From assembly GCF_020544465.1 (NCBI RefSeq), contig NZ_CP066126.1, forward strand, positions 1,550,001 to 1,614,000: a DNA stretch of 64,000 nt, in the 5' to 3' direction. Source of the DNA: Chromobacterium rhizoryzae (GTDB taxonomy: Bacteria > Pseudomonadota > Gammaproteobacteria > Burkholderiales > Chromobacteriaceae). The notes under the pieces are model-generated. The model was given only the letters and a program-made list of their open reading frames with translations, was not told where the DNA came from and ran no database searches. This document shows, piece after piece, positions 42,467 through 51,439 of this stretch (position 1 is the stretch's first letter; each line of letters begins with the position of its first letter). The translations under genes and the position numbers were made by a program.

Positions 42467-43497
42467 TGTTCATCCGCCCCGTAGCCCACAAGGACCTGGA
42501 CGGCCTGATGAATCTGGCGCGCAGCGCCGGCGTCGGCCTGACCTCGCTGCCGGTCAACGAAGAGCGGCTGTCGCGCCGCATCGCCCGCTCGGTGCTGTCT
42601 TTCGCCGGCGAGCTGGACAAGGCCGACCAAGGCTATGTCTTCGTGATGGAAGACGGCGCCACCGGCGCCATCGCCGGCATCTGCGCGCTGGAAGCCGCGG
42701 TGGGCCTGAAGGAGCCGTGGTACAACTACCGCGTCGGCACCATCGTCCACGCGTCCGAGGAGTTGGGCGTGTATTCGCGCCACGACACCTTGTTCCTGTC
42801 CAACGACCACACCGGCTATTCCGAGCTGTGCACGCTGTTCCTGCACCCGGACTACCGCGCCAACCGCAACGGCGGCCTGCTGTCCAAGAGCCGCTTCCTG
42901 TTCCTGGCGCAGTTCCCGCAGCTGTTCGGCAAGCTGGTGGTGGCCGAGATGCGCGGCGTGTCCGACGAGGCCGGCCGCTCGCCGTTCTGGGAGGGTCTGG
43001 GCCGCCACTTCTTCTCCATAGACTTCGCCCACGCCGATTACCTGACCGGCGTCGGCCAGAAGGCCTTCGTCGCCGAGCTGATGCCCAAGCATCCGGTCTA
43101 CATCGACTTCCTGCCGCCGGAGGCGCAGGCGGTGATCGGCCAGACCCATGAAAACACCCGCCCGGCGGTGGCGATGCTGGAATCCGAAGGCTTCCGCTAC
43201 GAGGGCTATGTCGACATCTTCGACGCCGGCCCGACGGTGCAGACCTATACCAGCGAAATCCGCGCGGTGAAGGAAAGCGCGACGGTCGCGGCGCGGCTGG
43301 CGGACCCGCTGCCGGAAGGCGACAAGAACTTCTACCTGGTGTCCAACGACTCGCTGGCCGGCTTCCGCGCCGTCCTGGCCGAGACGCTGGCGCCCACCCA
43401 TGAAATCCTGCTGACGCCGGAACAGGCGCAGGCGCTGAACGTGGAAGAGGGCGGCCATCTGCGCTGCGTCGCGCTCTACCCCAAGGAGAATGCATAG
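42463..43497 (+). CDS. astA: Arginine N-succinyltransferase, beta subunit (AruG-type)
   Basis: A 344-residue paralogue of the preceding gene with the same signature (LVVAEMRGVSDEAGRSPFWEGLGRHFF) and start MMFIRPVAHKDLDGLMNLARSAGVGLTSLP. It is more similar than the alpha subunit to single-subunit AstA proteins by my reading, but that is a judgement by eye. It overlaps the alpha gene at its start and astD at its stop (TAGTG), so the operon is tightly coupled. Confidence 0.93.
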   Translation: MMFIRPVAHKDLDGLMNLARSAGVGLTSLPVNEERLSRRIARSVLSFAGELDKADQGYVFVMEDGATGAIAGICALEAAVGLKEPWYNYRVGTIVHASEELGVYSRHDTLFLSNDHTGYSELCTLFLHPDYRANRNGGLLSKSRFLFLAQFPQLFGKLVVAEMRGVSDEAGRSPFWEGLGRHFFSIDFAHADYLTGVGQKAFVAELMPKHPVYIDFLPPEAQAVIGQTHENTRPAVAMLESEGFRYEGYVDIFDAGPTVQTYTSEIRAVKESATVAARLADPLPEGDKNFYLVSNDSLAGFRAVLAETLAPTHEILLTPEQAQALNVEEGGHLRCVALYPKENA

Positions 43498-44957
43498 TGA
43501 GCAGCTTATTCATCAACGGTCAGTGGCAGGAAGGCGCCGGCGCGGCGCTGAGCAAAACCAATCCGGCCGACAATAGCCCGCTATGGCAGGGCCGCGCCGC
43601 CGACGCCGCCCAGGTGGACGCCGCTGTGGCCGCCGGCCGCGCCGCGTTCAAGCACTGGGCGCGCACGCCGCTGGACGCGCGCGTGGCGGTGGCCAAGCGC
43701 TTTGGCGAACTCCTGAGCGCCAATAAGGACGCGCTGGCCCGCGTCATCGCCCAGGAAACCGGCAAGCCCTTGTGGGAAGCGCAGACCGAAGTGACCACCA
43801 TGGTCAACAAGGTGGACATCTCGCTGAAGTCCTACCACGAGCGCACCGGCGAACGCGCCGCCGCCATGGGCGACGCCCAGGCGGTGCTGCGCCACAAGCC
43901 GCACGGCGTGGTGGCGGTGTTCGGCCCTTATAACTTCCCCGGCCACCTGCCCAACGGCCACATCGTGCCGGCGCTCTTGGCCGGCAACGCGGTGATCTTC
44001 AAGCCGTCCGAACTGACGCCGTGGACGGCGCAGGAAACGGTGCGCTTGTGGGCCGAAGCCGGCCTGCCGGCCGGCGTGATCGCGCTGCTGCAAGGCGCGC
44101 GCGACACCGGCGCGGCCTTGGCCGGCCACGCCGGCATCGACGGCCTGTTCTTCACCGGCAGTTCCGCCACCGGCGCGCTGCTGCACAAGAACTTCGCCGG
44201 CCATCCGGACAAGATCCTGGCCTTGGAAATGGGCGGCAACAATCCGCTGATCGTGGAGGGTGTCCAGGACATCGACGCCGCTGTCCACCACATCGTCCAG
44301 TCCGCCTTCGTCTCCGCCGGCCAGCGCTGCACTTGTGCGCGCCGGCTGCTGCTGCCGCAAGGCGCCTGGGGCGACGCGCTGCTGGCGCGGCTGGTGGAGG
44401 TGGCGGCCAAGCTGCGCGTCGGCAAATACGACGCCGAACCGGCGCCCTTCATGGGCGCGGTGATCTCCAGCGCCGCCGCCGAGGCGCTGCTGCAAGCCCA
44501 GGCCGCGATGCTGGCGGCCGGCGGCAAGGCGCTGCTGGAGATGCGCCGCTTGACGCCGGACGCGGCGCTGCTGAGCCCGGGCATCATCGACACCACCGCC
44601 GCCGCGCGTCCGGACGAGGAATACTTCGGCCCGCTGCTGCAAGTGATACGCTACGCCGATTTCGATCAGGCCATCGCCATCGCCAACGACACCCGCTTCG
44701 GCCTGGCCGGCGGCGTGCTGTCCGACGAGCGCGCGCTGTACGAACGCTATCTGCTGGAAAGCCGCGCCGGCGTGGTGAACTGGAACAAGCCCTTGACCGG
44801 CGCGTCCAGCGCCGCGCCCTTCGGCGGCGTCGGCGCCTCCGGCAACCATCGCGCCAGCGCCTATTACGCCGCCGACTACTGCGCCTACCCGGTGGCCTCG
44901 CTGGAATGCGACAGCCTGACCGTGCCGGCGCAGCTGTCTCCCGGCATGGTGTTTTAA
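43497..44957 (+). CDS. astD: Succinylglutamate-semialdehyde dehydrogenase
   Basis: A 486-residue aldehyde dehydrogenase that oxidises N-succinylglutamate semialdehyde. Motifs: VFGPYNFPGHLPNGHIVPALLAGN, FTGSSATGALLH, catalytic Glu in LEMGGNNPLIV, and catalytic Cys in SAGQRCTCARRLLLP. The GTG start overlaps the preceding TAG stop by one base. A GC-rich hairpin repeat separates it from astB. Confidence 0.94.
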   Translation: MSSLFINGQWQEGAGAALSKTNPADNSPLWQGRAADAAQVDAAVAAGRAAFKHWARTPLDARVAVAKRFGELLSANKDALARVIAQETGKPLWEAQTEVTTMVNKVDISLKSYHERTGERAAAMGDAQAVLRHKPHGVVAVFGPYNFPGHLPNGHIVPALLAGNAVIFKPSELTPWTAQETVRLWAEAGLPAGVIALLQGARDTGAALAGHAGIDGLFFTGSSATGALLHKNFAGHPDKILALEMGGNNPLIVEGVQDIDAAVHHIVQSAFVSAGQRCTCARRLLLPQGAWGDALLARLVEVAAKLRVGKYDAEPAPFMGAVISSAAAEALLQAQAAMLAAGGKALLEMRRLTPDAALLSPGIIDTTAAARPDEEYFGPLLQVIRYADFDQAIAIANDTRFGLAGGVLSDERALYERYLLESRAGVVNWNKPLTGASSAAPFGGVGASGNHRASAYYAADYCAYPVASLECDSLTVPAQLSPGMVF

Positions 44958-44960
44958 GAG

Positions 44961-45017
44961 CGCCCCCTCTCCCCAACCCCTCTCCCGCAAGGGGAGAGGA
45001 GCGGGGGAGAGGGGGCG
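44961..45017. repeat. Purine/pyrimidine-rich hairpin between astD and astB
   Basis: CGCCCCCTCTCCCC and GGGGGAGAGGGGGCG arms enclose a second nested pair (CCTCTCCC/GGGGAGAGG). Elements of this CCCTCTCCCC type occur as intergenic repeats in many proteobacteria. It could stabilise or attenuate the operon mRNA between astD and astB. Confidence 0.75.
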
Positions 45018-45107
45018 TGTAGTCAACGCAAAAGAGTTAGGTGGCGAGAAGGGGCCAGATGGCCGTCCCGCCATTCAGATGGATTGAGGCAAGGGAGCAT
45101 TCTCCAA

Positions 45108-46454
45108 ATGAACGCCTATGAAGTGAATTTCGACGGCCTGGTGGGCCCGACGCACAATTACAGCGGCCTGTCCTTCGGCAATGTGGCGTCCACCAGCAAC
45201 GTCAGCGCCGCGTCCAATCCCAAGCTGGCCGCCAAGCAGGGCCTGGCCAAGATGAAGGCCTTGCACGATCTGGGCTTCAAGCAGGGCGTGCTGGCCCCGC
45301 ACGAGCGTCCGGACGTGGCCAGCCTGCGTCTGCTGGGCTTTGGCGGCAGCGACGCCGAGGTGGTGGCGCGCGCCGCCAGGGAAGCGCCGGCCATCCTGGC
45401 CGCGGCCTGCTCGGCCTCCTGCATGTGGACCGCCAACGCCGCCACCGTCAGCCCGTCCGGCGACACCGCCGACGGCCGCGTGCATTTCACCCCGGCCAAT
45501 CTGAACAATAAATTCCACCGTTCGATCGAGCATCCGACCACGGGCCGGCTGCTGCGGGCGATGTTCGCCGACGAGTCCCGCTTCGCCGTGCATCCGGCGC
45601 TGCCGGCGCAGATGCATTTCGGCGACGAGGGCGCGGCCAACCACACCCGTTTCTGCGCCGAGTACGACGGCGCGGGGGTGGAGTTCTTCGTGTTCGGCGC
45701 GGCGGCTTTCGACGCCCGCTATCCCAAGCCGGCCAAGTTCCCGGCGCGCCAGACCCTGGAAGCCTGCCAGGCGGTGGCGCGCTTGCACGGCCTGAGCGCG
45801 GAGCGCGTGGTCTACGCGCAGCAGGACCCGGACACCATAGACGCCGGCGTGTTCCACAACGACGTGATCTCGGTGGGCAACCGCCAGGTGCTGTTCCACC
45901 ACGAGAAATCCTTTGTCGACCAGCACCAGGTGCTGGCCGAGCTGAGCGCCAAGCTGGCGGCGGTCGGCGGCCGCTTCGTGTCGGTGGAGGTGCCGGCGGC
46001 GGAGGTCAGCGTCGAGGAGGCGGTGAAGAGCTATCTGTTCAACAGCCAGCTGCTGTCCAAGCCGGACGGCAAGATGATCATCGTGGTGCCGGAAGAGTGC
46101 CGCAATCAGCCGCGCGTCTGGGCCTACCTCGGCAAGCTGGTCGCCGGCGGCGGTCCCATCGACGAGGTCAAGGTGTTCGATCTCAAGCAAAGCATGCAGA
46201 ACGGCGGCGGCCCCGCCTGCCTGCGGCTGCGCGTGGCGCTGTCGGCGGAGGAGATTGCCGCGCTCAACCCCAAGGTGCTGATGAGCGACGCGCTGTTCGC
46301 CACGCTCAACGGCTGGGTGGATCGCCATTATCGCGACCGCCTGAGCAGCGAAGACCTGGCCGATCCGCAGCTGCTGATCGAAAGCCGCACCGCGCTGGAC
46401 GAGTTGAGCGGCATCCTGGGCCTGGGCTCGGTGTACCCCTTCCAGCTGGTTTGA
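45108..46454 (+). CDS. astB: N-succinylarginine dihydrolase
   Basis: A 448-residue amidinotransferase-fold enzyme that hydrolyses succinylarginine to succinylornithine, CO2 and ammonia. It starts MNAYEVNFDGLVGPTHNYSGLSFGN and has FANHTRFCAEYDG-like sequence, GVFHNDVISVGNRQVLFHHEKSF and the catalytic Cys in MQNGGGPACLRLRV. The ATG at 45108 gives the family N-terminus. It is the last gene of the operon; astE, the usual next gene, is absent. Confidence 0.96.
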   Translation: MNAYEVNFDGLVGPTHNYSGLSFGNVASTSNVSAASNPKLAAKQGLAKMKALHDLGFKQGVLAPHERPDVASLRLLGFGGSDAEVVARAAREAPAILAAACSASCMWTANAATVSPSGDTADGRVHFTPANLNNKFHRSIEHPTTGRLLRAMFADESRFAVHPALPAQMHFGDEGAANHTRFCAEYDGAGVEFFVFGAAAFDARYPKPAKFPARQTLEACQAVARLHGLSAERVVYAQQDPDTIDAGVFHNDVISVGNRQVLFHHEKSFVDQHQVLAELSAKLAAVGGRFVSVEVPAAEVSVEEAVKSYLFNSQLLSKPDGKMIIVVPEECRNQPRVWAYLGKLVAGGGPIDEVKVFDLKQSMQNGGGPACLRLRVALSAEEIAALNPKVLMSDALFATLNGWVDRHYRDRLSSEDLADPQLLIESRTALDELSGILGLGSVYPFQLV

Positions 46455-46497
46455 GCCAGCGATACCCACGCCTGATTTCGAGTCAGGCGCTCTAGCG

Positions 46498-46525
46498 AAA
46501 CAGGCCGGGATTCCCGGCCTGTTTT
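46498..46525 (+). terminator. Rho-independent terminator after astB
   Basis: A palindrome AAACAGGCCGGGA/TTCCCGGCCTGTTT (13-base arms) ends in a T run. A smaller hairpin (CGCCTGA/TCAGGCG) lies just before it. Confidence 0.9.
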
Positions 46526-46662
46526 GCGTTTGAAGCGGCGGCGTCCGCCCGGATGCGCCGCTCTTGTCGTCGGGATGATGACAGCCTTTCTTTCACCGAA
46601 AACTGTCCTGATTAATGGTATCTATTTGACGAATATCATCTATTTTTGGTTTTTAATGTTGT

Positions 46663-46691
46663 TTGACATGACAAAAGTCATGTGATAGCTT
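46663..46691 (+). promoter_or_regulatory. Candidate promoter-operator of the N-N biosynthetic cluster
   Basis: TTGACA at 46663-46668 is a consensus -35 hexamer that overlaps a perfect inverted repeat CATGAC-AAAA-GTCATG (46667-46682). No strong -10 is visible (GATAGC or TAGCTT). The surrounding 46600-46730 is AT-rich and unlike the coding flanks. The gene starts about 365 bases downstream, so a long leader is implied. The rest of 46526-47054 holds no convincing gene; a GC-rich hairpin (GCCGG...CCGGC, 46899-46927) lies in the leader. Confidence 0.5.
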
Positions 46692-47054
46692 GAATGACAT
46701 TGGAATATATTGATCGATACGGCTTGGGGATTTCAGCCTCCTAGCCACAGAGGACGCGGGTTTGCGGCGCGGCCGTCCGCGGCGGCGCAGCGGTTTGGCG
46801 TTTGGCGAGGGTGGAGACGAAACGAGGCCTGAGGCGTTTCTACAACGGGATACGGCCTGGCCTTTGGTACTGGTCTGGACGAAATAGCGGAGGTTGATGC
46901 CGGAGCGGGCGGCGTTTCGCCCCCGGCGATGTTTTGGCGGTTTTGCGGTTGTTGTTGATTGCGAATGAGAGTGCCGGTTGGATTTTCCGCCGCTGCGATA
47001 CGCAGTTCATCGCGGCTCCTTTTGTCTTGCATACACTTCAAGTGCCAATACACC

Positions 47055-48365
47055 ATGAAATATCACTGCATCGGCATCGGCAGCGGGCCGTCCAATCTGA
47101 GCGTGGCTTCGCTCTTGCATGGCCAGCACGACATCAAGAGCATCTTCTTCGAACAGAAAGCGGCGTTCACCTGGCACGACGGCATGATGATTCCCGGCGC
47201 GGGGCTGCAAGTCTCCCTGTTCAAGGATCTGGTCACGCTGGCGGACCCGACCAACCGCTTTTCCTTTGTGTCCTATCTGCACCAGCACGGCAGATTGCTG
47301 CAGTTTCTCAATGCGCGCTTCGATCAGGTGTCGCGGCTGGAATTTCGCGATTATCTGAAATGGGCGGCGGAGAGCAACGGCAATATCTGCTTTGGCGAGC
47401 GGGTGCTGGAGGTCGATTTCGACGGCGGCGCCTTCGTGGTGCAGACCACGAAGCGAAGGGTGCAGGGCGACAATGTGGTTGTCGGCGTCGGCATTGTGCC
47501 GGAGGTGCCGGACTTCGCGCGCTCCTGTCTCGACGACAGCACGCATTTCCACGTCAATGAGTTCGCCGCCAAGGCCGGCGTCGCGGCGGGCAAGCGCGTG
47601 CTGGTGATAGGCGGCGGCCAGTCCGGCGCCGAGGTGGTGCTGGATTTGCTGCGCCGCGGCGGGGGCCAGGCGCCGGCGGCGCTGAGCTGGCTGTCGCGGC
47701 GGGAGAATTACTTCCCGCTCGACGATTCCCCGTTCACCAACGATCTGTATACGCCCACCCATTCCAATTATTTTTACGAGCAGGACGAAATCTTCCGCAG
47801 CGCCTTCATCAAGCGCAATCTGCTCAGCAGCGACGGCATTTCCGAATGCACCTTGCGCAGCCTCTACCAACAGATCTACTCGCTGCGCTTCATCGAACGC
47901 GCGCCTATCGACATCCGCCTGCTGCCCTTCCGCGAGGTGCGCGCCATCGGCCGGAACGGCGAGCGCTGGTCCATCGCCGCCCGCCATCTGGGCGCCAACG
48001 CGCCGGAAACGCTGGAAGCGGACGTGGTGATCTGGGCCAGCGGCTTCAAGCCGGCGCCCACGCCCTTCTTGCAGCCGCTGCGGGAGCGCCTGGAGCGCGA
48101 GGGCGAGGAAATCGCCGTCGACCGCGATTACGCGGCGCTGGGCAAGCTGCCGCGCAATCGCAGCCTGTTCATCCTGAACGCCATCCGCCAGCAGCGCGGC
48201 CTGGCCGATCCCAATCTCAGCCTGACCGCGTGGCGCAGCCAGATTGTCATCAACCGCATGCTGGACGCGCCGCGCGCCGGCGATGTCGACGCCGCCTTCG
48301 TGTCCTGGGCGCCGCTGGCCTCGGCGCGCGCGGACGAGCGCAAGAACAAGAGGGAATGGGCATGA
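47055..48365 (+). CDS. L-lysine/L-ornithine N-monooxygenase, likely lysine N6-hydroxylase for N-N bond formation
   Basis: A 436-residue flavin monooxygenase of the IucD/PvdA/SidA family. The FAD site is CIGIGSGPSNLSVASLL, followed by FEQKAAFTWHDGMMIPGAGLQVS and KDLVTLADPTNRFSFVSYL. The NADPH site is VLVIGGGQSGAEVVLDLL, and the C-terminal WASGFK motif is present, so the enzyme looks intact. In siderophore pathways such enzymes make hydroxamate precursors. Here the next genes (FAD oxidase, cupin-MetRS fusion) match the hydrazine-forming trio in which N6-hydroxylysine is the electrophilic partner. The stop overlaps the next start by four bases. Lysine versus ornithine cannot be decided by eye. 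Confidence 0.88.
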   Translation: MKYHCIGIGSGPSNLSVASLLHGQHDIKSIFFEQKAAFTWHDGMMIPGAGLQVSLFKDLVTLADPTNRFSFVSYLHQHGRLLQFLNARFDQVSRLEFRDYLKWAAESNGNICFGERVLEVDFDGGAFVVQTTKRRVQGDNVVVGVGIVPEVPDFARSCLDDSTHFHVNEFAAKAGVAAGKRVLVIGGGQSGAEVVLDLLRRGGGQAPAALSWLSRRENYFPLDDSPFTNDLYTPTHSNYFYEQDEIFRSAFIKRNLLSSDGISECTLRSLYQQIYSLRFIERAPIDIRLLPFREVRAIGRNGERWSIAARHLGANAPETLEADVVIWASGFKPAPTPFLQPLRERLEREGEEIAVDRDYAALGKLPRNRSLFILNAIRQQRGLADPNLSLTAWRSQIVINRMLDAPRAGDVDAAFVSWAPLASARADERKNKREWA

Positions 48366-49414
48366 CGGCGCCCCGCATCGTCGTCGTCGGCGGCGGCATC
48401 CTCGGCTGCACGATAGCCGCGCGCCTGCTGGAGCGCGAGCCGCGGGTCCGGCTCACCCTGGTGGACCGCGGCCTGGTCGGCGCGGGAGCGTCGATGTATT
48501 CCGCCGGCGTCCATTTCCCGGTGGGACGCTCCGAGCGCGTGCGCCAACTGAGCGCGGCCAGCGCGGATTACTACCAGACCTTGCGCGCCCGCCATCCGCA
48601 GCTGCCCATGCACGGTTTCGACTTTTTCGTCGCGGCCGGCGCGGCCGACGCCGATGAGATCCGCGCCCGCTGCGCCGGCCTGCTGCCCTTGTCGGCGGAG
48701 GAACAGTCGCGCGTCGCGCCGGATCTGCCGGCCGGCCGCGAGCTGTGGCGGATGCCGGATTGCCATGTGACGGATGTGCAGGGGCTGGCCTTATGGCACG
48801 CGCAGCGTCTGCGCGGCCGCGCCGAGGTGTTGGAAGGCGTGGGGGTCGAGGCGCTGGACGAGAGCGCCGACGGCGCTCGCCTGAGCTTGTCCAGCGGCCG
48901 GGAGCTGGCCGCCGACGCCGTGGTGCTGGCCCCTGGGCCATGGGTCAACGAGGGCTGCTGGAGCGGGCTGACCGCCGGGCTGGGGGTGCGCGTCAAGAAG
49001 GTGGTGGCCCTGCATCTTCAGCGGCCGGCGGAGGAGGGGGCCGCACTGTTCTTCCCCGCCGAGGACGCTTTTCTGGCGCCGCTGCCGCACCGCGGGCATT
49101 GGCTGTTCAGCTACACCTGCCAGCAATGGGACGTGTCGCCGGAACAGTGCCGGCAGGCCGGGGTGGAGGCTCGCGAGATCGCCGAGGCGCGCGAGGCGCT
49201 GCGGGGCGTCGCGCCGGCGCTGGCGCCGCTGCTGAGCTCGGGCCGGGTGTTCTGCGACGCCTACAGCCCAAGCCGCGAGCCGCTGGCGCAATACCTCGGC
49301 CGCCATCGACGCGTTCTGTTTGTCGGAGCGTGCAACGGCTCCGGTTACCGGCTGGCACCCGGCGTCGCCGCGGAAGCCGTCGCCCTGCTCAATCACACTC
49401 TCACCAAGGGATAG
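48362..49414 (+). CDS. DAO-family FAD-dependent oxidase of the hydrazine-forming trio
   Basis: A 350-residue glycine-oxidase-like flavoprotein with an N-terminal RIVVVGGGILGCTIAARLL fold and a C-terminal FVGACNGSGYRLAPGVAAEA segment. In known N-N pathways a member of this family oxidises the lysine-derived hydrazine adduct, releasing a hydrazino acid and a lysine semialdehyde-type product. That role is inferred from its position between the N-hydroxylase and the cupin-MetRS gene. The start ATG 48362 has GAGGG seven bases upstream. A plain amino acid oxidase is the alternative. Confidence 0.82.
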   Translation: MTAPRIVVVGGGILGCTIAARLLEREPRVRLTLVDRGLVGAGASMYSAGVHFPVGRSERVRQLSAASADYYQTLRARHPQLPMHGFDFFVAAGAADADEIRARCAGLLPLSAEEQSRVAPDLPAGRELWRMPDCHVTDVQGLALWHAQRLRGRAEVLEGVGVEALDESADGARLSLSSGRELAADAVVLAPGPWVNEGCWSGLTAGLGVRVKKVVALHLQRPAEEGAALFFPAEDAFLAPLPHRGHWLFSYTCQQWDVSPEQCRQAGVEAREIAEAREALRGVAPALAPLLSSGRVFCDAYSPSREPLAQYLGRHRRVLFVGACNGSGYRLAPGVAAEAVALLNHTLTKG

Positions 49415-49420
49415 CCGATC

Positions 49421-51439
49421 ATGCACATCATAGAATTGAACGAAGCGCAGCGGTCGCCGGCTTTCGGCATCGAGATGGCGTCCATCGCCGGCCTGGGCGA
49501 GCAGGAGCAGGTGCGGCTGGCCTACGGCGTCGTCGAGCCCGGGGGGGAAAGCCAGCCACACAAGCACGACGAGCTGGAAGCCTTTCTGATTCTGAGCGGC
49601 GAGGGCGTCATCGACGCCGACGGCCGCTCCCAGCCGGTGCGCGCCGGCAGCCTGGTGCTGTTCAAACCGTTTGAAAAACACGTGTTGCGCAATACCGGCG
49701 GGCAGCCGCTGCGCTTCTGCGACTTCTACTGGCGGGACGCGGCCAAACGCGAGGCCGCCGCGCAGGACAACGGCGCCGCGCGTCTGAAGGGGCGGCCGGT
49801 ATTCGTGTTTTCCACGCCGCCCACGCCCAACGGCGACCTGCACCTTGGCCATCTGTCCGGTCCCTATCTGGGCGCCGACGTCTATGTGCGCTTCCTGCGC
49901 GCCAGCGGACACGAGGCCTACCACCTGACCGGCAGCGACGATTACCAGAGCTATGTGGTGGGCCGCGCCCGCCAGGAAAACAGCAGTCCCCAGCAGGTGG
50001 CCAGCCATTACTCGGCGGCGATCCAGTCCACGCTGGATCTGATGGACATCCATCTCGATCAATACACCGTCACCACCCGGGACCCGGCTTACGCGGCCGG
50101 CCTGCGCGATTTCTTCTCGCGCCTGGTGCGGGGCGGCGCGCAGCTGCGTTCCGACGCGGCGCTGTTCGACGCCGAAACCGGCGATTATCTGTACGAGGTG
50201 GACGTTTCCGCCAAGTGTCCAAGCTGCGGCTCGCCCTGCGGCGGCAATATCTGCGAGGAGTGCGGCGAGCCCAACAACTGCGTGGATCTGGACGCGCCGC
50301 GTTCGCGGCTGTCGGACGCGACGCCGGTCACCGGCGCCATCCGCCGCTACATGATCAATCTGTCCGCCTTCAAGGACGCGGTGGAGCAGCATCAGCGCCT
50401 GGGCAAGGTGTCGCCGCGCTTGCAGCAATTGGCGGAGCGGGTGCTGGCGCGCAAGGACTATTGGGTGCCCATCACCCATCCGGCGCAATGGGGCGTGCCG
50501 CCGGCGGAGGAGGTCGAGGGCGAGCAGGTGATCTGGGTGTGGCCGGAAATGGCTTACGGCTTCCTGTACGGCATCGCCGAACTGGGCGGCCGGCTGGGCA
50601 AGCCCTGGCAAGCCGACCGGCCGCAGCCGGACTGGAAGATCGTCCACTTCTTCGGCTACGACAACAGCTATTACCACTCCATCCTGTACCCGGCCTTGTA
50701 CCGGATGGCCTTCCCGGACTGGCAGTGCGACATCGACTACAACGAGAACGAGTTCTACCTGCTCGACGGTCTGAAGTTCTCCACCAGCCGCCGGCACGCG
50801 GTATGGGGCAAGGACATCCTGAGCCCTGACAGCGTGGACGCGGTGCGCTATTACCTGGCGCGCACGCGCGGCGAGCAGGAGCGGACCAATTTTACGCTGG
50901 AGGATTTCCATGCGTGCGTGGAGCGGACGCTCTTGGGCCAGTGGCAGGCCTGGTTGAGCGGTCTGGGCGAGCGCTTGCGGCAGGATTTCCAGCAGCGCGC
51001 GCCCGACGCCGGCAACTGGACCGCCGCTCACACCGCCTATTTCGACGCGCTGAGCAATCGGCTGGCCAGCCTGAGCACCCATTACGGCGCCGACGGTTTC
51101 ACGCTCAACCGCGTGACGGAAGAGCTGGACGGGCTGGTGGCCGGCGCGCTGCGCTTCGCCAAATCGAACGAGCGCATCCGTCGGAACCCGGCGCTGCGCG
51201 ACGAATACCGGACCGCGGTCGCGCTGGAGCTGGCCACGGCCCGCCTGCTGGCTCAGGCCGCCGGTCCGCTGATGCCGCGCTTCGCCCAGCGCCTGGGCCG
51301 CGCCCTGGGCATGGAAGGCGTCGACGTCTGGCCGGAAAGCGTGGAGCTGTCGCCGCCGGGCGCCGCTCTGGACTTGGCGGAGCAGCGCTTTTTCACGCCG
51401 CTGCGCCGGGCGGGCGCGGCGGAGGAAGGGCGGTTATGA
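49421..51439 (+). CDS. Cupin / methionyl-tRNA synthetase-like fusion, putative hydrazine synthetase
   Basis: A 672-residue two-domain protein. Residues 1-105 are a cupin with metal ligands His47, His49, Glu53 and His87. Residues 125-560 resemble a MetRS catalytic core with HLGH (141-144, HIGH motif), a zinc knuckle (Cys266, Cys269, Cys278, Cys281) and KFSTS from residue 452 (KMSKS motif). A helical C-terminal region follows. In s56-p1, triacsin and pyrazole C-nucleoside pathways such fusions activate an amino acid (Gly or Glu) with ATP, join it to N6-hydroxylysine, and the cupin rearranges the ester to an N-N bond. Genuine MetRS has no N-terminal cupin. It overlaps the next gene (ATGA). Confidence 0.88.
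   Translation: MHIIELNEAQRSPAFGIEMASIAGLGEQEQVRLAYGVVEPGGESQPHKHDELEAFLILSGEGVIDADGRSQPVRAGSLVLFKPFEKHVLRNTGGQPLRFCDFYWRDAAKREAAAQDNGAARLKGRPVFVFSTPPTPNGDLHLGHLSGPYLGADVYVRFLRASGHEAYHLTGSDDYQSYVVGRARQENSSPQQVASHYSAAIQSTLDLMDIHLDQYTVTTRDPAYAAGLRDFFSRLVRGGAQLRSDAALFDAETGDYLYEVDVSAKCPSCGSPCGGNICEECGEPNNCVDLDAPRSRLSDATPVTGAIRRYMINLSAFKDAVEQHQRLGKVSPRLQQLAERVLARKDYWVPITHPAQWGVPPAEEVEGEQVIWVWPEMAYGFLYGIAELGGRLGKPWQADRPQPDWKIVHFFGYDNSYYHSILYPALYRMAFPDWQCDIDYNENEFYLLDGLKFSTSRRHAVWGKDILSPDSVDAVRYYLARTRGEQERTNFTLEDFHACVERTLLGQWQAWLSGLGERLRQDFQQRAPDAGNWTAAHTAYFDALSNRLASLSTHYGADGFTLNRVTEELDGLVAGALRFAKSNERIRRNPALRDEYRTAVALELATARLLAQAAGPLMPRFAQRLGRALGMEGVDVWPESVELSPPGAALDLAEQRFFTPLRRAGAAEEGRL

Noticed and set aside
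46733..47056. 107-codon minus-strand frame before the biosynthetic cluster
   Set aside because: Pro/Arg-rich with no motif, and it runs through the leader and the start of the N-hydroxylase gene; no ribosome site.
47055..48365. Hydroxamate siderophore cluster
   Set aside because: The N-hydroxylase alone would allow it, but there is no IucA/IucC-type synthetase, NRPS, TonB receptor or Fur-box-like sequence nearby.
49421..51439. Housekeeping methionyl-tRNA synthetase (metG)
   Set aside because: An N-terminal cupin, a changed KMSKS loop (KFSTS) and operon coupling to an N-hydroxylase and FAD oxidase point to the hydrazine synthetase family instead.
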